Source of the DNA: Lutimaribacter salitolerans
Lineage (GTDB): Bacteria; Pseudomonadota; Alphaproteobacteria; Rhodobacterales; Rhodobacteraceae
Length of the DNA stretch: 64,000 bases
Reading direction: 5' to 3'
Assembly: GCF_042677865.1 (NCBI RefSeq)
Contig: NZ_JBHUDD010000043.1
Coordinates: 1-64,000 of the forward strand
Shown here: piece after piece, positions 17,227 to 25,490 of the stretch
Layout of the letters: each line of letters opens with the position of its first letter
How positions within the stretch are numbered: the first letter of the stretch is position 1
The notes under the pieces: generated by a model
Told to the model about the DNA's origin: nothing
What the model saw: only the letters and a program-made list of their open reading frames with translations
The model's database searches: none
Translations under genes and position numbers: made by a program

Positions 17227-19277
17227 TACTGCGCCCCCCCGGTGAGCGTCATCCATGTCACCATCACGACGATGCCGACGACCATCCAGAATGCATAGGT
17301 AAAGATGTACCCCGACTGCGCCCGACCGGCGAGCCGCGAGAAGAAGGGGATCACCCCCATCGACACGCCATTGATCGTCCCGTCGATCACGTCACCATCG
17401 CCGCGCTTCCACAGGAAGCCGCCCAGCCATTTCGCAGGCCGGATGAAGACAAAGTCGTAGATCTCGTCGAAATACCACTTGTTCAGCAGGAACAGGTACA
17501 GCGGGCGGTTCGCCGCGGCCACGCGACCCGGCATGGTCGGATCGAGGATGTAGAACCAGAACGCCACCGCCAGACCCAGAAGCATGGCGATGAACGGGCT
17601 GATCTTGACCCATTTCGGCACGTTGTGCGCATCGTCCAGCACGGTGTTGCCGGGCGCGATATGGATGGCACCCTGCCCCGGTGCGCCGGTCATCACGTAG
17701 TGATGTTCGGGCGCGCTTTCGCCCTCCTGCGCCTCGGCCTCGGCATAGGGAACGCCGAAGAACCTGCCGACATCGTCGGTATGGCCGAAAAAGCTGTTGT
17801 ACCAGACCATGCCCGCCAGAACCGACCCGACGGCCAGCACCGCCAGCGGTGCCAGCATGATGGTCGGGCTTTCATGGGCATGCTCGTGGGTGTGCTTGTC
17901 GCCGCGCGGCGTGCCCCAGAAGGTCAGGAACATCAGCCGCCAGCTGTAGAAACTGGTGAACAGCGCCGCGATCACCAGCATCCAGAAGGCATAGCCGCCG
18001 TTGGTGCCGGCATAGGCGCTCTCGATCACGGCATCCTTTGACAGGAAGCCGGCAAAACCGATCGTGGTCAGCGGAATGCCCACCCCGGTGATCGCCAGCG
18101 TGCCGATCAGCATCGCCCAGAAGGTCATCGGGAACTTCTTGCGCAACCCGCCATAGTTGCGCATGTCCTGCTCGTGATGCATGCCGTGGATCACCGATCC
18201 GGCGCCCAGAAACAGCATCGCCTTGAAGAACGCATGCGTGAACAGGTGGAACATCGCCACCGAGTAGACGCCGACGCCCGCCGCCACGAACATGTAGCCA
18301 AGCTGCGACATCGTCGAATAGGCGATCACGCGCTTGATGTCGTTCTGCACCAGACCGATGGTCGCCGCGACAAAGGCGGTCGAGGCCCCAAGAAAGGTGA
18401 CGAACATCATCGCCTCGGGCGCGTACTCCAGAATGGGCGACATCCGGCAGACCAGGAACACGCCCGCCGTCACCATCGTGGCGGCATGGATCAGGGCTGA
18501 CACCGGCGTCGGCCCTTCCATGGCGTCGGGCAGCCAGGTGTGCAGGAAAAGTTGCGCCGATTTCCCCATCGCGCCGATGAACAGCAAAAACGCGATCAGG
18601 TTGGCGGCGTTCCACTCGGTCCACAGGAAAGTCAGCTGCGTCTCGGCCAGTTGCGGCCCGGCGGCGAACACATCGTCCAGATTGATGCTGTCCACCAGGA
18701 AAAACAGCGCAAAGATCCCCAGCGCAAAGCCGAAATCGCCCACCCGGTTGACGACAAAGGCCTTGATCGCCGCAGCATTGGCGCTGGGTTTCTTGTAGTA
18801 GAACCCGATCAGCAGGTACGACGCGACCCCCACGCCCTCCCAGCCAAAGAACATCTGCACAAGGTTGTCCGCGGTCACCAGCATCAGCATGGCAAAGGTA
18901 AAGAACGACAGGTAGGCAAAGAACCGCGCCTTGTAATGCTCGCCGTCCTTCCAGGCATGGTCATGCGCCATGTAGCCAAAGGAATACAGGTGCACCAGTG
19001 CCGACACGCTGGTCACCATGATCAGCATGATCGCGGTCAGCCGGTCCAGCCGGATCGACCACGCGGTATCCAGACTGCCCGAGCGGATGAAATCAAGGAT
19101 GTGGATCTGCTGCGTCACCGAGGCATCCAGCGTCAGGAACACGATCCATGACAGCAGGCACGACAGGAACAGCAGCCCGGTGGTGACCCATTGCGCCGCC
19201 TGCTCACCGATCAGCCGCCAGCCAAAGCCCGCGATCAGGGCCCCGATCAGGGGCGCGAAAAGAATGATCTGTGCCAT
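17226..19277 (-). CDS. nuoL: NADH-quinone oxidoreductase subunit L
   Basis: Distal proton-pumping subunit of complex I with the long lateral helix at its C-terminus. The 683-aa length is normal for alphaproteobacteria. Motifs include FFGWEGVGVASYLLIGFYY, GKSAQLFLHTWLPDAMEGPTPVSALIHAATMV and KRVIAYSTMSQLGYM. A histidine-rich loop (GDKHTHEHAHES, about residues 459-470) stands between helices. Six bases separate it from nuoK. Confidence 0.98.
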   Translation of the reverse strand: MAQIILFAPLIGALIAGFGWRLIGEQAAQWVTTGLLFLSCLLSWIVFLTLDASVTQQIHILDFIRSGSLDTAWSIRLDRLTAIMLIMVTSVSALVHLYSFGYMAHDHAWKDGEHYKARFFAYLSFFTFAMLMLVTADNLVQMFFGWEGVGVASYLLIGFYYKKPSANAAAIKAFVVNRVGDFGFALGIFALFFLVDSINLDDVFAAGPQLAETQLTFLWTEWNAANLIAFLLFIGAMGKSAQLFLHTWLPDAMEGPTPVSALIHAATMVTAGVFLVCRMSPILEYAPEAMMFVTFLGASTAFVAATIGLVQNDIKRVIAYSTMSQLGYMFVAAGVGVYSVAMFHLFTHAFFKAMLFLGAGSVIHGMHHEQDMRNYGGLRKKFPMTFWAMLIGTLAITGVGIPLTTIGFAGFLSKDAVIESAYAGTNGGYAFWMLVIAALFTSFYSWRLMFLTFWGTPRGDKHTHEHAHESPTIMLAPLAVLAVGSVLAGMVWYNSFFGHTDDVGRFFGVPYAEAEAQEGESAPEHHYVMTGAPGQGAIHIAPGNTVLDDAHNVPKWVKISPFIAMLLGLAVAFWFYILDPTMPGRVAAANRPLYLFLLNKWYFDEIYDFVFIRPAKWLGGFLWKRGDGDVIDGTINGVSMGVIPFFSRLAGRAQSGYIFTYAFWMVVGIVVMVTWMTLTGGAQ

Positions 19278-19283
19278 GGGTCG

Positions 19284-19589
19284 TCAGCCTTTCATCACGT
19301 TGACGTCTTCAACGTCGATGGTTCCGCGCACGCGGAAGAAACACACAAGAATGGCCAGCCCGATCGCGGCCTCGGCCGCGGCGACGGTCAGAACGAACAG
19401 GGTGAACACCTGCCCCACCATGTCGCCGAGATAGCTGGAAAAGGCGACCAGATTGATGTTCACCGCCAGCAGCATCAGCTCGATGCTCATCAGCAGGATG
19501 ATCACGTTCTTGCGGTTCAGGAAAAGCCCGAAAACCCCGATGACAAACAGCGTGGCCGCCACTGTCAGGTAATGCTCAAGTCCGATCAT
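19284..19589 (-). CDS. nuoK: NADH-quinone oxidoreductase subunit K
   Basis: Small membrane subunit of complex I (101 aa, three helices). It has the conserved glutamates in LMSIELMLLAVN and in AAAEAAIGLAILV, which take part in the proton path. Lies between nuoJ (66-nt gap) and nuoL (6-nt gap). Confidence 0.97.
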   Translation of the reverse strand: MIGLEHYLTVAATLFVIGVFGLFLNRKNVIILLMSIELMLLAVNINLVAFSSYLGDMVGQVFTLFVLTVAAAEAAIGLAILVCFFRVRGTIDVEDVNVMKG

Positions 19590-19621
19590 TGGTCTGTCCC
19601 ATCGTCTTTTCCGGTTGTGCC

Positions 19622-19638
19622 GGGGCGCAGATCGCCCC
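19622..19638 (-). other. Intercistronic hairpin between nuoJ and nuoK
   Basis: GGGGCG-cagat-CGCCCC, a perfect 6-bp G/C stem in the 66-nt gap after nuoJ. There is no T tract on the downstream side, so it is more likely an RNA-stability or attenuation element than a terminator. Confidence 0.4.
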
Positions 19639-19655
19639 GTTCCGGTTTTCTTTGG

Positions 19656-20264
19656 TCAAAGGCCCTGCCCCGGTTTCACGTCGCGCAGTTCCATCGCCTT
19701 GTCGGGGTCGCGGTACATCTGTTGCAGCACGTTCTGGCGTTTCACGTCCGAGCGGTGGCGCAGCGTCAGCACGATCGCCCCCACCATGGCCACCATCAGG
19801 ATCAGCCCCGACAGTTGGAAAACCAGGAAATACTGGTCATAGATCAGCAAGCCCAGGGCCGCGGTATTCTCGACGCCCTCGGGTGTCGGTGCCGCGCGGG
19901 CGGCCTGCGCCCCGGTCGAGGTTTCCCACGCACCGAAGGCGATGGCGAACTGCATCAGCAGCACCACACCGATCAGCAGCGCCAGCGGCATGTATTGCGC
20001 CATCTCGGCCTTGAGCTTGGCGAAATCCACATCCAGCATCATCACGACGAACAGGAACAGGACCGCCACCGCGCCCACGTAGACGATGATCAGCAGCATC
20101 GCCACGAACTCGGCCCCCAGCAGCACGAACAGACCCGCCGAGGACAGGAACGCCAGAATAAGCCACAGCACCGAATGCACCGGGTTGCGGCTGATCACGG
20201 TGAACAGCCCGCCCGCGATGGCGCAGATGGCGAACAGGTAGAATGCCAGTGCAACGATTGTCAT
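19656..20264 (-). CDS. nuoJ: NADH-quinone oxidoreductase subunit J
   Basis: Membrane subunit of complex I next to the quinone site. 202 aa with five helices, including the conserved AEFVAMLLIIVYVGAVAVLFLFVVMM segment whose helix has a pi-bulge in solved structures. ATG 20264 (MTIVALAFYLF) overlaps the stop of the upstream carboxymuconolactone-decarboxylase-like gene by ATGA. An in-frame extension to 20558 runs antisense-like through that gene and is rejected. Confidence 0.96.
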   Translation of the reverse strand: MTIVALAFYLFAICAIAGGLFTVISRNPVHSVLWLILAFLSSAGLFVLLGAEFVAMLLIIVYVGAVAVLFLFVVMMLDVDFAKLKAEMAQYMPLALLIGVVLLMQFAIAFGAWETSTGAQAARAAPTPEGVENTAALGLLIYDQYFLVFQLSGLILMVAMVGAIVLTLRHRSDVKRQNVLQQMYRDPDKAMELRDVKPGQGL

Positions 20265-20668
20265 GCCTCGTCGTCCTTTCCTTCGTCCATCACCTCGCGC
20301 GCAAGCTCCATCGCGCGGGTCATGGCCGGTATGCCGGCGAACATCGACATCTGCGCGATGGTCTCGGCGATTTCGTCCCGCGTGGCCCCGGCCTCGCGCG
20401 CATGGCGCACGGTCATGCGAATCTGCGTGTCGGCCTGCGCGCCCTGCATGGTCAGCCCGGCCAGCGTGATCAAGAGCCTTGTCTTGGCATCCAGCCCATC
20501 CTTGCTGATTCCCTTGCCAAAGGTCATTTCCATGATCTCTTTGGGCATCGTCGGCCACAGCTTTTCAAACCCCCGGGGGTTGAAGGTCTCCAGCGCCGGA
20601 TTGAACGCCTTGGCCATTTCCTGCGCCTGCTGCATCATCAGCTCGAAAGGGGTTTTGGGATCGCTCAT
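20261..20668 (-). CDS. Carboxymuconolactone decarboxylase (CMD/AhpD-like) family protein inside the nuo operon
   Basis: A 135-aa all-helical protein of the CMD family. The core LDAKTRLLITLAGLTMQGAQADTQIRMTVRHAREAGATRDEIAETIAQMSMFAGIPAMTRAM (about residues 58-118) is the classic CMD pattern. It lacks the CxxC pair of AhpD-type peroxidase reductants, so a redox role through a cysteine pair is excluded. It overlaps both neighbours by four bases (nuoI stop side and nuoJ start), so it is translated with complex I subunits. It may help assembly or handle a quinone-like or other small molecule; this is speculation from context. Confidence 0.88.
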   Translation of the reverse strand: MSDPKTPFELMMQQAQEMAKAFNPALETFNPRGFEKLWPTMPKEIMEMTFGKGISKDGLDAKTRLLITLAGLTMQGAQADTQIRMTVRHAREAGATRDEIAETIAQMSMFAGIPAMTRAMELAREVMDEGKDDEA

Positions 20669-21159
20669 CTGTAGGGGGCATCCAGTTCAAGGTTGCGGGC
20701 AATCTCGGCCTCCCAGCGGTCGCCGTTGTCCAGCAGCTTGGCCTTGTCGTAGAACAGTTCCTCGCGGGTTTCCGTGGCGAATTCGAAATTCGGCCCCTCG
20801 ACGATGGCATCGACCGGGCAGGCCTCCTGGCAGAAACCGCAGTAGATGCACTTGGTCATGTCGATGTCATAGCGCGTGGTGCGGCGGCTGCCGTCCTCGC
20901 GCGGTTCGGCGTCGATGGTGATGGCCTGCGCGGGGCAGATCGCCTCGCACAGCTTGCACGCGATGCAGCGTTCCTCGCCATTGGGATAGCGGCGCAGCGC
21001 GTGTTCACCGCGAAACCGAGGGGACAGCGGGCCTTTTTCATGCGGGTAGTTGATCGTGACCTTGGGCGCAAAGAAATAGCGCAGCCCGATCTTGAACCCC
21101 TTGAAAAAGTCCGAAAGCAGGAAATAGCCCGCCGCGCGTCTGTAGTCGATCTGTGTCAT
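20665..21159 (-). CDS. nuoI: NADH-quinone oxidoreductase subunit I
   Basis: Carries two [4Fe-4S] clusters (N6a and N6b) that pass electrons towards cluster N2 and quinone. The 164-aa protein has the two ferredoxin motifs CIACKLCEAICP and CIYCGFCQEACP. ATG 21159 (MTQIDYRRAAGY) is preferred to the longer frame, which adds a non-conserved stretch running into nuoH. The stop overlaps the start of the CMD-like gene (ATGA). Confidence 0.98.
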   Translation of the reverse strand: MTQIDYRRAAGYFLLSDFFKGFKIGLRYFFAPKVTINYPHEKGPLSPRFRGEHALRRYPNGEERCIACKLCEAICPAQAITIDAEPREDGSRRTTRYDIDMTKCIYCGFCQEACPVDAIVEGPNFEFATETREELFYDKAKLLDNGDRWEAEIARNLELDAPYR

Positions 21160-21169
21160 GTGATCTCCC

Positions 21170-22201
21170 TCAGCTCCAGCGCGCGAACGCGCCCCAGAAC
21201 CATTCAAATTTTGCCGCGAACGCCACGAACACCACCCAAAACAGCGACATCGGCAGGAACACTTTCCACCCCAGCCGCATCAGCTGGTCGTACCGGTACC
21301 GGGGCGTGATCGCCTTGACCATCGAGAACATGAAGAAAACGAACAGCATCTTCAGGATCATCCAAAACACGCCGTCGGGCAGCCCGGGGATGGGTGACAG
21401 CCAGCCGCCAAAGAACATCAGCGACACCAGCGCGCACATCAGCACCACCGCCACCAGTTCGCCGATCATGAACAGCAAAAACGGCGTGGAGGAATATTCG
21501 ACCTGATAGCCCGCCACCAGTTCCGATTCCGCCTCGGGCAGGTCGAACGGCGGCCGGTTGGTTTCGGCCAGCGCGCTGATGAAGAACAAGAACAGCATCG
21601 GCAGGTGCGGCAGCCAGTACCAGCTGAACAGGCCAAAGTCACCATCCTGCGCCCGCACGATATTGCCGAAATTCATCGACCCGGTGGAAATGATGATGCC
21701 GATGATGATCAGACCGATGCTGACCTCGTAGCTGATCATCTGCGCCGCCGAGCGCAGGCTGCCAAGGAACGGATATTTCGAGTTCGACGCCCAGCCGCCC
21801 ATGATCACGCCGTAGACCTCAAGACTGGAGACGGCAAAGACATACAGGATCGCCACGTTGATGTCGGAAATCACCCAGCCATCGTTGAACGGGATCACCG
21901 CCCAGGCGATCAGCGCCATGACCAGCGTCACCATCGGGGCCATCAGGAACACCGCCCGGTCGGCCCCGGCGGGAAAGATCACTTCCTTGACGATGTATTT
22001 CAGGAAATCGGCGAAACTTTGCAGCAGGCCAAAGGCCCCCACCACGTTGGGGCCGCGCCGCATCATCACCGCCGCCCAGATCTTGCGGTCGGCATACATC
22101 AGGAATGCCAGCGCCAGCATCAGCGGCAGCACCAGCAACAGAACCTGCCCAACGATGACAAGCAACATGCCCAGATAGTTGTTGGTAAAGAATTCGGTCA
22201 T
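21170..22201 (-). CDS. nuoH: NADH-quinone oxidoreductase subunit H
   Basis: Membrane subunit that forms much of the quinone-binding chamber. 343 aa, about eight helices, with conserved segments RRGPNVVGAFGLLQSFADFLKY and ALAETNRPPFDLPEAESELVAGYQVEYS, which carry the charged residues linking quinone reduction to the membrane arm. Follows a small lipoprotein gene and precedes nuoI by ten bases. Confidence 0.98.
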   Translation of the reverse strand: MTEFFTNNYLGMLLVIVGQVLLLVLPLMLALAFLMYADRKIWAAVMMRRGPNVVGAFGLLQSFADFLKYIVKEVIFPAGADRAVFLMAPMVTLVMALIAWAVIPFNDGWVISDINVAILYVFAVSSLEVYGVIMGGWASNSKYPFLGSLRSAAQMISYEVSIGLIIIGIIISTGSMNFGNIVRAQDGDFGLFSWYWLPHLPMLFLFFISALAETNRPPFDLPEAESELVAGYQVEYSSTPFLLFMIGELVAVVLMCALVSLMFFGGWLSPIPGLPDGVFWMILKMLFVFFMFSMVKAITPRYRYDQLMRLGWKVFLPMSLFWVVFVAFAAKFEWFWGAFARWS

Positions 22202-22209
22202 TTTGCCCT

Positions 22210-22617
22210 CTACACCGTCGGTATTCCGTTTTCCCGGCAGGCCGCAACCGTCACCTCGGCGTCAATTGTCCGGGTGCCGCGCGGCAGCGCGGGCGAGATC
22301 GTGTAGACCGCATCGCCGGTCCAGATCTCATTGTTTTCATCCACATTCGTGCGTACCTGACGCGCAAAGCCATAGCCCCGGATCAGCGCATATTGCGCCG
22401 CCGCGCACTCGGCATAGGCGGTCACGTCATCCGTGTCACGCGCGCCGCGCATGGCGACGATGAAATTCACCAGATCCCCATCCAGCAGCCGCGTCTCGAC
22501 GCCCCGATAGACCGCGTTTTCCGGCACCACGGGGCGCTCGGGCTGCGGCTGGTCCGAGGCCATGCAGCCCGCCAGCACCACGCTGGCGAGGGGGGATATG
22601 ACACCCGCGGCGCGCAT
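22210..22617 (-). CDS. Small putative lipoprotein between nuoG and nuoH
   Basis: A 135-aa protein with a lipoprotein-type signal: hydrophobic segment VISPLASVVLAGC with lipobox LAGC (Cys near residue 18), so probably anchored on the periplasmic side. The mature part contains YRGVETRLLDGDLVNFIVAMRGARD and AYAECAAAQYALIRGYGFARQVR, ending with a Cys-containing AEVTVAACRENG. ATG 22617 overlaps the nuoG stop by one base (TGATG). No known enzymatic motif. Its place within nuo suggests a role tied to complex I or the envelope, but I do not recognise the family. Confidence 0.8.
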   Translation of the reverse strand: MRAAGVISPLASVVLAGCMASDQPQPERPVVPENAVYRGVETRLLDGDLVNFIVAMRGARDTDDVTAYAECAAAQYALIRGYGFARQVRTNVDENNEIWTGDAVYTISPALPRGTRTIDAEVTVAACRENGIPTV

Positions 22618-24632
22618 CACTCGGCGGCCACGGCCATGGTGCGGGCCTTGGCGTTGGCCGACAGTTCCGCCATCAACTCGCTGGACCGCGCAATCGGGTT
22701 GGTCAGCCAGAAATCGCGGATCGCATAGCGGAAGGCCGCGTCGCCCAGCGTGCCCGGCTCCAGCGGCTGCCATGCGTTCTCGGCCACCTCGTCGATCCGG
22801 CCCAGATGCGGCACCGCCTCGATCAGAACGCGGCGCAACTGCGCCAGGCTGTCCCAGGGCTGCGTCGCGCCCATCTCGCCCGACAGGGCGCGCAGGATGG
22901 CCCAGTTTTCCTTGGCCTCGCCGGGGGCGAAACTTGCCCGCAGCGCCAGTTGCGGCCGGCCTTCGGTGTTCACGAACAGGCCCTGCTCCTCGGTGTAGGC
23001 GGCCCCGGGCAGGATCACATCGGCGCGATGCGCCCCCCGGTCGCCATGGCTGCCTTGATAGATCACGAACGCGCCCTCGCCGATCTCGACCTCGTCCGCA
23101 CCAAGGTTGTAGATCACATCGGCATCCTGCACCGCCGCCATGCCCTTGGGGTTGGTCGCATCGACATCCATCGCGCCCACGCGCCCCGCCGCCGTGTGCA
23201 GGATCAGCAGCCGCGATTGCGTCGCCTCGGCCACCTTCATCGCATGGCCCAGCACCGCCGCGCCATCGGCCTCGGTCAGCGCACCCTGCCCCACGATCAC
23301 CACGGAAGGCAGATCAACCACCTTGTCAAAACTGCGCCCCGACAGATCCGCCAGCGCCGCGCGGTCATCGCCCATATGCGCATAGGGATAGGTCAGATCG
23401 ACCGCCGGGCCGATCAGCCCCACCTCGGCCCCGTTGGTCCAGGCCTTGCGGATGCGCGCGTTCAGCACGGGCGCCTCGTCGCGCGGGTTGGTGCCGATCA
23501 GCATGATGTATTGCGCGCTGTCGATCTCCTCGATTGTGGCCGTGCCGACATAGCCGCCACGATTGCCGCTGGGCAGCTTGGCGCCATCGGTGCGGCATTC
23601 GACAACGCCACCCTGACCTTCGATCAACTGCTTGAGGGCAAACGCCGCCTCGACCGGGGCCAGATCGCCGACCATACCGGCCAACGCCTTGGCGCCCTTG
23701 ATCTTTTCCGCCGCCAGCGACAGCGCCTCGGGCCAGGTGGCCGGGCGCAGCTTGCCGTTCTTGCGCACATACGGCCGGTCCAGCCGCTGCCGCCGCAGCC
23801 CGTCCCAGACAAACCGCGTCTTGTCGGAAATCCATTCCTCGTTCACGCCGTCATGGTTGCGCGGCAAAAACCGCATCACTTCGCGGCCCTTGGTATCGAC
23901 CCGGATGCTCGACCCCAGCGCATCCATCACGTCGATGCTCTCGGTCTTGGTCAGCTCCCAGGGGCGCGCGGTAAAGGCATAGGGCTTGCTGACCAGCGCG
24001 CCCACCGGGCACAGGTCGATGATGTTGCCCTGCAGATTGCTGTCCAGCGTCTCGCCCAGATAGGCGGTGATCTCGGAATCCTCGCCGCGCCCGGTCTGAC
24101 CCATTGTGGTGATCCCGGCCACCTCGGTGGTGAACCGCACGCAACGGGTGCAGGAAATGCAGCGCGTCATATGGGTTTCGACCAGCGGGCCAAGGTCCAG
24201 ATCCTCGGTCGCGCGCTTGGGCTCGCGAAAGCGGCTGAAATCGACGCCATAGGCCATCGCCTGATCCTGAAGATCGCACTCGCCGCCCTGATCGCAGATC
24301 GGGCAATCCAGCGGGTGGTTGATCAGCAGGAACTCCATCACCCCTTCGCGGGCCTTCTTGACCATCGGGCTGTTGGTCTTGATCACCGGCGGCGCGCCTT
24401 CGGGACCGGGGCGCAGGTCCTTGACCTGCATCGCACAGCTTGCCGCAGGCTTGGGCGGTCCGCCCACGACCTCGACCAGGCACATCCGGCAATTGCCCGC
24501 GATGGACAGCCGCTCGTGGTAACAGAACCGCGGAATCTCGATCCCGGCCTCTTCGCAGGCCTGGATCAGGGTCATGGCCGGATCAACCTCGATCTCGTTG
24601 CCATCTATGATGATCTTGCGGAGGTCAGTCAT
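22617..24632 (-). CDS. nuoG: NADH-quinone oxidoreductase subunit G
   Basis: Largest peripheral-arm subunit (671 aa). The N-terminal ferredoxin domain holds the [2Fe-2S] cluster (Cys37, Cys48, Cys51, Cys66). Next is the His/Cys [4Fe-4S] site in HPLDCPICDQGGECDLQD, then CISCTRCVRF for the second [4Fe-4S] cluster. The rest resembles molybdopterin oxidoreductases but has lost cofactor binding, as is normal for NuoG. Six bases separate it from the DUF5333 gene upstream. Confidence 0.98.
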   Translation of the reverse strand: MTDLRKIIIDGNEIEVDPAMTLIQACEEAGIEIPRFCYHERLSIAGNCRMCLVEVVGGPPKPAASCAMQVKDLRPGPEGAPPVIKTNSPMVKKAREGVMEFLLINHPLDCPICDQGGECDLQDQAMAYGVDFSRFREPKRATEDLDLGPLVETHMTRCISCTRCVRFTTEVAGITTMGQTGRGEDSEITAYLGETLDSNLQGNIIDLCPVGALVSKPYAFTARPWELTKTESIDVMDALGSSIRVDTKGREVMRFLPRNHDGVNEEWISDKTRFVWDGLRRQRLDRPYVRKNGKLRPATWPEALSLAAEKIKGAKALAGMVGDLAPVEAAFALKQLIEGQGGVVECRTDGAKLPSGNRGGYVGTATIEEIDSAQYIMLIGTNPRDEAPVLNARIRKAWTNGAEVGLIGPAVDLTYPYAHMGDDRAALADLSGRSFDKVVDLPSVVIVGQGALTEADGAAVLGHAMKVAEATQSRLLILHTAAGRVGAMDVDATNPKGMAAVQDADVIYNLGADEVEIGEGAFVIYQGSHGDRGAHRADVILPGAAYTEEQGLFVNTEGRPQLALRASFAPGEAKENWAILRALSGEMGATQPWDSLAQLRRVLIEAVPHLGRIDEVAENAWQPLEPGTLGDAAFRYAIRDFWLTNPIARSSELMAELSANAKARTMAVAAE

Positions 24633-24638
24633 TGGTCC

Positions 24639-25049
24639 TCACTTCGCTCTTAGGAAGGCGCCGATCTGGCTGCTCTTCTGAATCTCGTCGCGCCCCAGCT
24701 GGCACAGGTCGGCATCCTTGGCCGGGTCCAGCCCGTGGTTGCGCACATAAGCCTCGCCGCGGGCACGTATCCGCGCCTTCTCGGCATCGCTTTTCACATA
24801 GTCTCTAATCTGGGCATCCGAATAGCCAAGATCGCTGGCCTGCGACCGGATCGACCACAGGTAATTCAGCCCACGCAGGGTGCGCGGCGCGATCGAGTCG
24901 CATCGCTCGCTGATCTCGATCGCCAGGGCGACCCACAGCATCTGGTTGTCGATCTGCGGCACGTCGCGCAACGGCGGCTGCGCGGTGGCGGCCTGTGCCA
25001 GCCCACCACTCAGGCCCACGGCCAGTACTAGCGCGGCAATCATTCGCAT
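24639..25049 (-). CDS. DUF5333-type exported protein in the nuo operon
   Basis: A 136-aa protein with a cleavable signal peptide (MRMIAALVLAVGLSGGLAQAATAQ, AxA-type site near residue 21-23), so probably periplasmic. The mature part has two cysteines (SERCDSIAPRTLRG and KDADLCQLGRDEI) that could form a disulfide. The pattern matches the DUF5333 family known to me from Rhodobacteraceae; the assignment is from memory. It lies between a lipoprotein gene and nuoG. Function unknown. Confidence 0.8.
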   Translation of the reverse strand: MRMIAALVLAVGLSGGLAQAATAQPPLRDVPQIDNQMLWVALAIEISERCDSIAPRTLRGLNYLWSIRSQASDLGYSDAQIRDYVKSDAEKARIRARGEAYVRNHGLDPAKDADLCQLGRDEIQKSSQIGAFLRAK

Positions 25050-25158
25050 GGCATCACTCCTTTTGACACGGGGCAGGCATGCCCCCGCGCCAAAGCTGGG
25101 AACGCCCTGCCCTGATATGCAATAGCCGCCACATCAACCCTTTGATATACGCGCCAGA

Positions 25159-25485
25159 TCACCATCCGTCGCACCGCCCCGACAGGATCAGGTTGCCATT
25201 CTCGATCTGCAGGCTGCCATCCGCGTCATCCGGGCCCTGCGCCCATGAGATCCGCGAGTTGCCAAAGGTCTCGATGCAATGGCGCACCGCCTCGTGCCGG
25301 CCCGCCTCGCGCGCGCCCTCCAGCGTCTTGCCCGCGTCGCGCACCTCGACCAAAAAGTTGCGCGCGTCGGTCTTGTCGGCATCCAGCTTGGTCCGAAAGG
25401 TCGCACCGTCGAACACGGGCCGGTTCTCACCGCACGCCGCCAAGGCCAGCCCCGCCACCAAAACCACGGACATGCTGCGCATCAT
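25159..25485 (-). CDS. Small putative lipoprotein after nuoF
   Basis: A 108-aa protein. Its N-terminus, MMRSMSVVLVAGLALAACGENRP, is a lipoprotein signal with lipobox LAAC (Cys near residue 18). The mature domain includes FRTKLDADKTDARNFLVEVRDAGKTLEGAREAGRHEAVRHCIETFGNSRISWA and a final Cys. Either of two adjacent ATGs (25485, 25482) can start it. It begins five bases after the nuoF stop. A large alternate frame through nuoF (to 26274) is a shadow and not part of it. Function unknown. Confidence 0.78.
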   Translation of the reverse strand: MMRSMSVVLVAGLALAACGENRPVFDGATFRTKLDADKTDARNFLVEVRDAGKTLEGAREAGRHEAVRHCIETFGNSRISWAQGPDDADGSLQIENGNLILSGRCDGW

Positions 25486-25490
25486 CGCCC

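Noticed and set aside
19622..19638. Terminator between nuoJ and nuoK
   Set aside because: A good stem but no T tract on the downstream side, and nuoK, nuoL, nuoM and nuoN follow as part of the same operon.
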